A DNA stretch of 56,355 bases, taken from contig JAJFLA010000027.1 in assembly GCA_021772935.1 (NCBI GenBank), positions 1 through 56,355 of the forward strand. The letters are read 5' to 3'. This stretch comes from Gammaproteobacteria bacterium. GTDB taxonomy: Bacteria; Pseudomonadota; Gammaproteobacteria; Xanthomonadales; SZUA-36. The position numbers and the translations under genes were made by a program. The notes beneath the pieces are model-generated. The model had not been told where the DNA came from. It ran no database searches and was given only the letters and a program-made list of their open reading frames with translations. Positions 24,880-32,025 of the stretch are shown in pieces (the stretch's first letter is position 1; the number at the start of each line of letters is the position of its first letter).

Positions 24880-25956
24880 GTGAGATCCATTTTGCTTAAC
24901 CCAGGCCCGGTTTCATTGAGCGAAGGCGTACGCCGGGCTACGACGCGAATGGATTTGTGTCATCGCGAGCCTGAATACCTTGAATTGCAGGATACGGTGA
25001 TCAAGGGTCTGGTCGATATTTATCAATGCGATTCGACGCAATGGACCGCCGTTTTACTTGGTGGTTCAGGCACCTCGGCGATGGAAGCCATGATGGTCTC
25101 TTTACTGCCAGACGATGCACGGGTGCTGGTGTTGGAAAACGGTGTTTATGGTGAGCGTTTAAGTCGTATTGCACAGATATACGATATCCCGGCGCAATCA
25201 CTAAAAGCTGCCTGGGGTGACGAAATTGATCTGGATGCGCTGACCGAGTTGCTCGCAAATGGCAATTTTTCTCATGTTCTGGCCGTCCATCATGAAACAA
25301 CGACCGGTCGTCTGAACCCGGTTGATGAAATTGCTTCATTGTGTAGCAGGTATGGGGTGCATTTTCTGCTGGATGCTGTCTCAAGCTTTGGCGCAGAGTC
25401 GATTCCATTCGCAGAGAATTCCCTACAGGCGATGGCTGTTACTGCAAACAAATGTCTACATGGTATTCCGGGTTTGGCGATGGTGCTGTGCCGACGTGCT
25501 GCCTTAAAGCAGGGTATCAAGCCACGCAGCCTGAGTTTGCATTTGCCCGGCTGGGCAGAACAGCAGGCCCGGCGATCCACACCCTTTACACCACCGGTCA
25601 ATGCCTTGCAGGGTCTGGCGCAAGCGCTGCAAGAACTCGATAAGCAGGGTGGTTGGAAACAGCGTAGATCACGTTACCGAAAACTGGCCACAGGTGTTGC
25701 CATGACCTGTGAGGAACTGGGTGTCAGGCAGTGGTTGCCAGCAGAGCAAAGCTCTTGTGTTTTACGTAGTTATCATCTGCCAACCGGCATGACCTACAAT
25801 GAACTACACGATGGTTTGAAACAGCACGGGTTTATTATTTATGCGGGGCAGGGTGATTTGGCCTCACAGTTATTCAGGATTTCAACCATGGGTGAGATCA
25901 GTGATTACGATATGGCCCGATTGGAGCAGGCACTTAGAGCAGTGATAGGCAGTTAA
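24880..25956 (+). CDS. phnW: 2-Aminoethylphosphonate transaminase (PhnW-like)
   Basis: 358 residues, fold-type I PLP enzyme starting at a GTG. LLNPGPVSLSEGVRRA, VLLGGSGTSAMEAMM, HHETTTGRLNPVDEIA, LLDAVSSFGAE (D165) and TANKCLHGIPGLA (Schiff-base K191) align by eye with PhnW. PhnW interconverts phosphonoacetaldehyde plus alanine with AEP plus pyruvate. Next to phosphonopyruvate decarboxylase and with no phosphonatase (PhnX) or C-P lyase nearby, the biosynthetic direction towards AEP is more likely than catabolism. Confidence 0.88.
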   Translation: MRSILLNPGPVSLSEGVRRATTRMDLCHREPEYLELQDTVIKGLVDIYQCDSTQWTAVLLGGSGTSAMEAMMVSLLPDDARVLVLENGVYGERLSRIAQIYDIPAQSLKAAWGDEIDLDALTELLANGNFSHVLAVHHETTTGRLNPVDEIASLCSRYGVHFLLDAVSSFGAESIPFAENSLQAMAVTANKCLHGIPGLAMVLCRRAALKQGIKPRSLSLHLPGWAEQQARRSTPFTPPVNALQGLAQALQELDKQGGWKQRRSRYRKLATGVAMTCEELGVRQWLPAEQSSCVLRSYHLPTGMTYNELHDGLKQHGFIIYAGQGDLASQLFRISTMGEISDYDMARLEQALRAVIGS

Positions 25957-25961
25957 CAGAG

Positions 25962-26213
25962 ATGACCATGTACCGAGCTTACAAACCACATCAATTTCAG
26001 TCAGTGCTGGCCTGGGTGATTTTGATCACGTTGCTGTTGATGCCCGTATCGGCGTTGGCCTATCTGGACCCAACCACCGGTAGCATGCTTATCTCAGCCA
26101 TTGTTGGCTTGTTTGCATCACTGGTATTGGCAATCAGGACTTATTGGTACCGTATCAAGGCGTTCTTCACGCGTAAACCTGCTGAGTCTGACACTGACGA
26201 AGAGACCGTCTGA
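25962..26213 (+). CDS. Small membrane protein with AYLDPTTGSM motif
   Basis: 83 residues (ATG at 25962 or 25968). One hydrophobic N-terminal segment (VLAWVILITLLLMPVSALA) looks like a signal peptide and is followed by AYLDPTTGSMLISAIVGLFA, a second helix, then a basic stretch and an acidic tail. Proteins with AYLDPGTGS after a signal sequence are frequent neighbours of polysaccharide or phosphotransferase genes. Function unknown. It sits 5 bp after phnW and 15 bp before the glycerophosphotransferase homologue, so it is part of the unit. Confidence 0.75.
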   Translation: MTMYRAYKPHQFQSVLAWVILITLLLMPVSALAYLDPTTGSMLISAIVGLFASLVLAIRTYWYRIKAFFTRKPAESDTDEETV

Positions 26214-26228
26214 GCGGGTACTGGATCG

Positions 26229-27419
26229 ATGGGTATACTACAGGCCTGGTCAGGCTGGCGTAGGTATCGCAAATTGTCTGCGGACTGGCGAAACATCGTT
26301 GTTTATTCGGAGAGTGGTCAGGATTGGCATTATTTTGAGCCACTCATAGCTGCGCTTAACGGCGACCTGAAACGCCGGGTCACCTATACCACATCTGATC
26401 AGAATGATCCCGGTCTAAGCCGGCAGCACCCCTTGTTTGAGGCAATCTGTATCCCGGCGGGTTTTTTTCTGACCATGCATTTCAATATGCAACGAGCTGA
26501 TGTTGTCGTACTGACAATGATGGACCTGGGTAATCTTCAGCTGAAAAAATCGATCAACCCGGTTCACTATATCTACCTGTTCCACTCACTAGGCAGCACC
26601 CATATGGTCGACCACGCCAACTCCTACGATGCGTATGACAGTTTGTTTTGTGTGGGACCCCACCATGTAGCCGAGTTGCGTAAACGGGAATCAATGCAAG
26701 CCATGGCGGCAAGAAATCTATTTGAATATGGACACCCTCGTTTGGAAAACTTGCTGAGTGCGGCAAAATCATATCGTCAGAATGCCAGTCAGCTTGTGTC
26801 AGGCAAAGCCAGAAAACCAGTAGTGTTGGTTGCACCGACCTGGGGTGAACAATCAATTTTTAATAGTTGTGGCGACGAACTGACCAGCGTGCTGCTGAGT
26901 GCGGGTTACCATGTAATTATTCGGCCGCATTACCAGACCTTACAAATGACACCGGAGGTGGTGGACAGCTTGATAGATAAATACGGTGATCATGAAAATT
27001 TTGAATACCAGGATCAAATGGGTGAAAGTGATACGTTGTTTCGTTCAGACATACTGATCTGCGATTGGTCCGCGATGGCCATTGAATATGCACTGGGATT
27101 GGAGAAGCCGGTTTTGTTTATTGATCTGCCCCGCCGTGTGCGCAATCCTGATTGGCAGGCTTTGGGTATTGAGCCCCAGGAAGCCTCATTTCGTGAACTG
27201 GCCGGTGATACTGTTTCTGCACAGCATCTGCATGAAGCTCCAGACAGAATTGCCCGCTTGCTGGAAACCCAACAGAGTTTTCAGTCGCATATGGAAAAGC
27301 TTCGTACACAAATGGTTTTCAATATTGGTACTAGTATTGAAACCGGTACCAGGGAAATCGCGCGATTAGCCGATGAAAAGGCAATTGAAAGACAAGCAAG
27401 AGAGCCGTCGCATGTTTGA
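26229..27419 (+). CDS. CDP-glycerol glycerophosphotransferase family protein
   Basis: 396 residues. The GT-B-like TagF/TagB family (PF04464) is recognisable from YIYLFHSLGSTHMVDHANSY (conserved His), YDSLFCVGPHHVAEL, VLVAPTWGEQS, IIRPHY and the C-terminal donor site SDILICDWSAMAIEYALGLE-KPVLFIDLP. Such enzymes transfer glycerol phosphate or related polyol or amino-alkyl phosphates from CDP donors. Here it may transfer a CDP/CMP-activated phosphonate or build a glycerophosphate carrier (inference). No membrane anchor is seen. It overlaps the next gene by 8 bp. Confidence 0.88.
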   Translation: MGILQAWSGWRRYRKLSADWRNIVVYSESGQDWHYFEPLIAALNGDLKRRVTYTTSDQNDPGLSRQHPLFEAICIPAGFFLTMHFNMQRADVVVLTMMDLGNLQLKKSINPVHYIYLFHSLGSTHMVDHANSYDAYDSLFCVGPHHVAELRKRESMQAMAARNLFEYGHPRLENLLSAAKSYRQNASQLVSGKARKPVVLVAPTWGEQSIFNSCGDELTSVLLSAGYHVIIRPHYQTLQMTPEVVDSLIDKYGDHENFEYQDQMGESDTLFRSDILICDWSAMAIEYALGLEKPVLFIDLPRRVRNPDWQALGIEPQEASFRELAGDTVSAQHLHEAPDRIARLLETQQSFQSHMEKLRTQMVFNIGTSIETGTREIARLADEKAIERQAREPSHV

Positions 27420-29241
27420 GCAGAAGAGCCCCGATATCCAGGCGCGAAGGCAATTATTCCGCTGGCTGGGCTGGTTCGCCATGGCCAATGCCATTGTTTT
27501 CGGCTTGATCAGTTTGCGTTACCTGGGTGGCGGATTCCCCGCTATGACCACACTGGGCTGGGTCTACCTGGTGAGTATTTATATCAGCCACCACAGTTGG
27601 TTAGCCTTATTGCCACTGCTATTGCTTGTTTCACCGTTGATTGTGTTGCGACCCTCTTTGAGCTGGTCAAAAACCCTGGCGGTATTGCTGATGGCCGTGA
27701 TGATTGCTGTCATCATGCTCGACAGCCTGTTGTGGTCACAAAGTCGTTTTCACATCAATATCCTGACACTCAAAATACTGGGTTCTTCGAGCATAGTTTT
27801 TGCAATAGCCATGTTCTTTATTGCATTGTTGTTCGAGTTTCTGTTGGCGGGCAGGATATGGACGTGGTTGGGGACGGCGCCCGCCCACAAAGGCCGCTTG
27901 TTGGCTGTGATGCTTACGGTCTGTTTTGTTGTTGCCCAAGGTATTTATGCATGGGCTGATGCGAGTTATTACGTACCGGTGACCAGTATCGCGCAACAAC
28001 TGCCGGTACAGCGTGGTTTTACCGCAAAAAGGTTACTGGTACGTTTTGGTCTGGTTAATATCAGCCAAAGCCGGGAACGCCAGTTGGCAAATCGTGTTGC
28101 AGGTGGGCTGGATCAATCCGGGGCCGGTAACCTGAATTACCCGTTGAAACCATTGCAGTGTACCAATGCAGCACCACTTAATTTGTTAATTATCCTGGTG
28201 GACGCGATGCGTGGCGATATGCTGGAACGTGGTTTAACACCAAACATGGATCGATTTGCCAGGCAACGGGCGTCATATTTTTTAAATCACTACAGTGCAG
28301 GTAACTCTTCGCGCATGGGTGCATTCAGCCTGTTCTATAGTCTGCCACCCGGTTACTTTGGTAGTTTCGAAGCCCTGCAAAAACCACCGGTACTGATGGA
28401 CCAATTACTTGCGAATCAATATCAGCCCGGTTTGTTCAGCAGTGCCAATATGTACCGGCCTGTAACACTGGACCGGACAGCATTTGCACATGTACCTAAT
28501 CTCCGTATTGAAACAAAACCGACCGATGCACCTGCCTGGCAGCGTGATCGGATTATGACGCGTGAGTGGATGTCATGGTTGGATCAGCGTTCATTGGACC
28601 AGGCCTTTTTTGGCTTCCTCTTTTATGATGCGGTCAATAGCAAGACCTATCCGCCAGAATTTGCAGACCGCGTTGCGCTTGATCCAAAAGAAACAATGGC
28701 AGAGAAATTCGCCGATTACAGAACTGCAATCATGTTTGATGATGAATTGATCGGTCAGGTCATTGCTGATCTCGATAGCCGCGGACTGACAGATAATACC
28801 GTGGTCATCATTTCCGCTGATCATGGCGAAGAGTTCAATGATCACGGTGACGGTATCAAGGGGCATGGTTCCGGTTACAGTCGTCACCAACTCGGTGTGC
28901 CGATGCTGCTGGCATGGCCTGGGGTACCACCGCAGCGTATTTCCCGACGCACATCGCACTACGATATTGCGCCAACATTAATGCGCCGTCTGTTAGGCTG
29001 CAGTAATGCCTATACTGATTATTCGAGTGGTCACGACCTGTATGATGGGCCGCAATGGGACTGGTTGGTCGCCGGTAGTTATTACAACTATGCAGTGTTG
29101 GAGCCGGAACAGGTAACCGTGACTTTTCCGAATGGAATGTATGAGGTTCGTGACAATAACTATCGCCTTGTTGATAAGCCACAGTTCAATGCCGACGTGC
29201 TGGAATCTGTGATGCGTGAAAATACCCGGTTTCATCCATGA
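27412..29241 (+). CDS. YejM/PbgA-like inner-membrane alkaline-phosphatase-fold transferase
   Basis: 609 residues from the ATG at 27412 (an ATG at 27373 would add 13 and overlap more). The N-terminal five-helix membrane domain opens RRQLFRWLGWFAMANAIVFG and runs to a WADASYYVPVT segment, as in YejM/PbgA. The periplasmic sulfatase-fold domain has LIILVDAMRGD (about 263-269), SAGNSSRMGAFSLFY (about 298), ISADHGEEFNDHG (about 468) and GHGSGYSRHQLGVPMLLAWP. E. coli YejM has lost the DHG metal ligands; here they are present, so a phospho- or phosphonotransferase or hydrolase is possible. It overlaps the YidC paralogue by 4 bp. Confidence 0.88.
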   Translation: MFEQKSPDIQARRQLFRWLGWFAMANAIVFGLISLRYLGGGFPAMTTLGWVYLVSIYISHHSWLALLPLLLLVSPLIVLRPSLSWSKTLAVLLMAVMIAVIMLDSLLWSQSRFHINILTLKILGSSSIVFAIAMFFIALLFEFLLAGRIWTWLGTAPAHKGRLLAVMLTVCFVVAQGIYAWADASYYVPVTSIAQQLPVQRGFTAKRLLVRFGLVNISQSRERQLANRVAGGLDQSGAGNLNYPLKPLQCTNAAPLNLLIILVDAMRGDMLERGLTPNMDRFARQRASYFLNHYSAGNSSRMGAFSLFYSLPPGYFGSFEALQKPPVLMDQLLANQYQPGLFSSANMYRPVTLDRTAFAHVPNLRIETKPTDAPAWQRDRIMTREWMSWLDQRSLDQAFFGFLFYDAVNSKTYPPEFADRVALDPKETMAEKFADYRTAIMFDDELIGQVIADLDSRGLTDNTVVIISADHGEEFNDHGDGIKGHGSGYSRHQLGVPMLLAWPGVPPQRISRRTSHYDIAPTLMRRLLGCSNAYTDYSSGHDLYDGPQWDWLVAGSYYNYAVLEPEQVTVTFPNGMYEVRDNNYRLVDKPQFNADVLESVMRENTRFHP

Positions 29242-30677
29242 AAGTCACAAATCTCAAACTTTGGCTCGTATTAATGAGCCTGCTGCAGTCAGTATCGGCC
29301 GTTGCTGACCTTACCGTTGATACTGAATCACTGCACCTGCAATTTAATCAACAAGGTGATCTGCTCCGGGTGCAGGCCTGTTTCCCGGCTTGTGCTGATG
29401 AAGGTGCGAAAACCCGGGTCTTGTCAGCCACGCAAGGCATGTTGGTATTTGGGCAGGACAAAGCAACGGTTTTGCAACTTAAACGTGAGTACAACAACGC
29501 CACCACGACACTATCATTTTCTGAACCATCGGGCCGCTTATTACATCGCTGGCAGGTGCCAGACAAAGGTTGGATGATTTCTGTCACATCATCTGGGGCG
29601 GAGACAGTAAACCTGATGAGCGGTGCAGATTTCAGACCGGCACCATCGAGCGGTTTTGGTTATTTGCTGGAACAGTCCCGATACATTGTCTTTGACGGTT
29701 CTTCTGCTGAAGCCATCGGCATGGACGACACTGAGCAAGGTCCGCGCCTCAGTCAAGGCTGGTTTGGTTTTCGCAACCGTTTCTGGACTGCCATGGTGTT
29801 ACCGGCAACACCCATATCGTTTACTCCGGTAACTGGTGAATTGATTGAAGATGCACGTATCGAGATCGCAGGCGTGAATTCAGAAAAGGGCCTTGCTCTG
29901 AATCTTTACCTTGGGCCGGTAGAGCCAAAGGCACTTTCCCGGTCTGCGCCTGAGCTTGAAAGTTTAATGTATTCTGGTCTCTGGTTTTGGTTGCGCTGGG
30001 TTTGTCAGGCGCTTTACCACCTGCTCAATGGTATTGCGATGCTGATACCACAATGGGGTTTGGCAGTGATGGTTTTATCACTGTTAGTTGGAATTTTAAT
30101 GCGACCGTTGAATAAAATTGCAGACCGCCTGCAAGACCAGGTACACGAAATCGACGCACGATTGGCACCGACGTTGGCAAGCATCAAAAAAAACCACCGG
30201 GGTGCAGCCCAGTCGGAAAAAATTCTTGCAATGTACAAGGAAGAAAACGTGCACCCCCTGTACAGTCTGAAAAGCCTGGCGGGTGTCTTTGTAGTTATAC
30301 CGATTTTCATCGGTGCATTTGATATGCTGGCGGAAAACATCCACCTGTCCGGCGAGTCCTTTCTTTGGATAACCGACTTGTCTCACCCGGATGCCTTTAT
30401 GCAATTGCCATTCAGTCTGCCATTTTTTGGTGGTTATCTGAATCTGCTGCCATTTATCATGACCGGGTTCTCGTTTGTCGCATCAAAACTGCATAGCCAT
30501 CCGGCTATGGACGCAGATCAGCAACGTAAGCACGCACGCAATCTTGTGCTGATGTCATTGGGTTTTCTGGTTTTGTTTTATACCTTTCCTGCAGGTATGG
30601 TTTTGTACTGGACCACTAACAACCTGATTTCAGTGATTAAAACGCTGTGGAAAAGACACAGGGTAAGTAATAATTGA
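29238..30677 (+). CDS. YidC/Oxa1-type insertase paralogue
   Basis: 479 residues. Signal segment (1-23), a shortened periplasmic P1-like beta domain (about 24-235), then the five-helix insertase core: WGLAVMVLSLLVGILMRPLN, a coiled cytoplasmic hairpin (SEKILAMYKEENVHPLYSLK), IPIFIGAFDMLAENIHLSGE, FPAGMVLYWTTNNLISVIK. The conserved groove arginine (R366 in E. coli, IVRGIMYP) corresponds to Gly285; an Arg occurs four residues later (R289). House-keeping yidC normally lies at rnpA-trmE, so this is probably a specialised paralogue serving the neighbouring membrane proteins or a lipid-linked product. Confidence 0.9.
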   Translation: MKVTNLKLWLVLMSLLQSVSAVADLTVDTESLHLQFNQQGDLLRVQACFPACADEGAKTRVLSATQGMLVFGQDKATVLQLKREYNNATTTLSFSEPSGRLLHRWQVPDKGWMISVTSSGAETVNLMSGADFRPAPSSGFGYLLEQSRYIVFDGSSAEAIGMDDTEQGPRLSQGWFGFRNRFWTAMVLPATPISFTPVTGELIEDARIEIAGVNSEKGLALNLYLGPVEPKALSRSAPELESLMYSGLWFWLRWVCQALYHLLNGIAMLIPQWGLAVMVLSLLVGILMRPLNKIADRLQDQVHEIDARLAPTLASIKKNHRGAAQSEKILAMYKEENVHPLYSLKSLAGVFVVIPIFIGAFDMLAENIHLSGESFLWITDLSHPDAFMQLPFSLPFFGGYLNLLPFIMTGFSFVASKLHSHPAMDADQQRKHARNLVLMSLGFLVLFYTFPAGMVLYWTTNNLISVIKTLWKRHRVSNN

Positions 30678-30702
30678 ACACTTCAGATACAAGGCAGGCA
30701 GC

Positions 30703-31452
30703 ATGCTAAGTAAACAGCAGATCGTACAATTTCATCGTGATGGTTTTCTGCAGGTCAAGGCCATGTATAACCCGGCGGAAATGCAAGACATCAGCGAATG
30801 GACCAATGAAGTGGCTCGGTCGCCTGAAGTAGTGGGTCATTACATGATGTATTTTGAAACCAGCAAACAGGATGGTTCACGTATTATTTCAAGGATTGAA
30901 GATTTTGTTTCATTCCACGCGGGCTTTGCCGAGTTGATCACACGTCGAAGGATGCAACAGGCTGTCAGTGAGTTGCTGGGCGAAACGGCCGTGTTATTCA
31001 AGGATAAAATTAATTTTAAATTACCTGGTGGAGATGGTTTCAAGGAACATCAGGATGTGCAGGCCGGTTGGGACGACTACGCTGCTTTACATATCACCGC
31101 CATGATTGCGATCGATGAAACCAATCAGGAAAATGGCAGTGTTGAAATGATTCCTGGTATGCACAAGCAGGGTTTGCTAGGCAAAATGTGGGCACCACTA
31201 ACGGCTACCGATACCGCTGATGCCACTTACGTGGCGGTGCACTGTCAGCCGGGTGATACGGTGTTTTTTGATTCTTATGCACCACATCGTTCCATGCTCA
31301 ATAACACCGACCAAGCTCGCCGTGTACTGTATATTACGTTTAACGGTGCCTCCGAAGGTGATCACAGGGCCCGGTATTATGAAGATAAACGTAGTAATTA
31401 CCCCCCGGACATTGAACGGGATCCGGATAAAGATTACGCATTCAAGGTATGA
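30703..31452 (+). CDS. PhyH-type 2-oxoglutarate/Fe(II) dioxygenase
   Basis: 249 residues. Double-stranded beta-helix with the iron triad H116-x-D118 (KEHQDVQAGW) and H195 (YAPHRS); the 2-oxoglutarate-binding Arg is probably that in QARRVLYITFN. It belongs to the phytanoyl-CoA dioxygenase group that includes PhnY, which hydroxylates AEP to 1-hydroxy-AEP. Beside ppd and phnW, hydroxylation of AEP or of an AEP-containing product is the leading hypothesis. TGA and the next ATG overlap (ATGA). Confidence 0.85.
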   Translation: MLSKQQIVQFHRDGFLQVKAMYNPAEMQDISEWTNEVARSPEVVGHYMMYFETSKQDGSRIISRIEDFVSFHAGFAELITRRRMQQAVSELLGETAVLFKDKINFKLPGGDGFKEHQDVQAGWDDYAALHITAMIAIDETNQENGSVEMIPGMHKQGLLGKMWAPLTATDTADATYVAVHCQPGDTVFFDSYAPHRSMLNNTDQARRVLYITFNGASEGDHRARYYEDKRSNYPPDIERDPDKDYAFKV

Positions 31453-31847
31453 CTATGGATATTATTCAGGTTCCGGTTTCGCCGGGTGAAGTGTTGGACA
31501 AAATCACTATTCTGGAAATCAAATCTGAGCGCATCAACGATGCCGCTAAACTCGCCAATGTCAGACGGGAACTGGCCCTGCTACTGACTTGCTGGCGGCA
31601 AACCGTGGTTGAAGATAAAACTGTTGTTCGCATCCATTGCGAACTGAAGGCCATTAATGAGGCTTTGTGGGAGATAGAAGACGATATTCGCGATAAAGAA
31701 CGTGCCAGGGAGTTTGATCAGAGATTTATTGAGCTCGCGCGAAGTGTTTATGTCACCAACGACCAACGTGCCAATGCGAAAAAAGAACTGAATGTTTATT
31801 TGGGTTCAGAGATCGTCGAAGAAAAGTCTTATCAGGATTATCAATAA
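31449..31847 (+). CDS. DUF6165 family protein
   Basis: 132 residues. The conserved opening IIQVPVSPGEVLDKITILEI plus KSERINDAAKLANVRREL marks the DUF6165 family, helical cytosolic proteins often encoded near LPS or surface-glycan genes. Biochemical role unknown. Last gene of the nine-gene directon, translationally coupled to the dioxygenase. The 121 bp after it contain no plus-strand terminator with a T-run. Confidence 0.75.
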   Translation: MTMDIIQVPVSPGEVLDKITILEIKSERINDAAKLANVRRELALLLTCWRQTVVEDKTVVRIHCELKAINEALWEIEDDIRDKERAREFDQRFIELARSVYVTNDQRANAKKELNVYLGSEIVEEKSYQDYQ

Positions 31848-31968
31848 ATCCATTTAGTTTTTTTTAGGTAATTAAACCGACAAAATATATCAAGTTTCAT
31901 CAAATTCAAGCATCGCGTGGTAGCGAGCAGCAGACGGTTTTTTCAAACGAATGTCCAGCTCAAATAAA

Positions 31969-31990
31969 AACGGGCCCCGCAGGGCCCGTT
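31969..31990 (-). terminator. Rho-independent terminator of the TonB receptor gene
   Basis: AACGGGCCC-CGCA-GGGCCCGTT, a 9-bp perfect stem; on the minus strand it is followed by TTTTTATTTG. It ends the minus-strand receptor gene 36 bp after its stop. Confidence 0.85.
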
Positions 31991-32025
31991 CGTCAATCAA
32001 TTAACTGAAACGTAATGGCAGCTAT

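Noticed and set aside
22966-25956. AEP catabolism (phnWX type)
   Set aside because: No phosphonatase, PhnA or C-P lyase gene is present, and decarboxylase plus envelope transferases point to synthesis.
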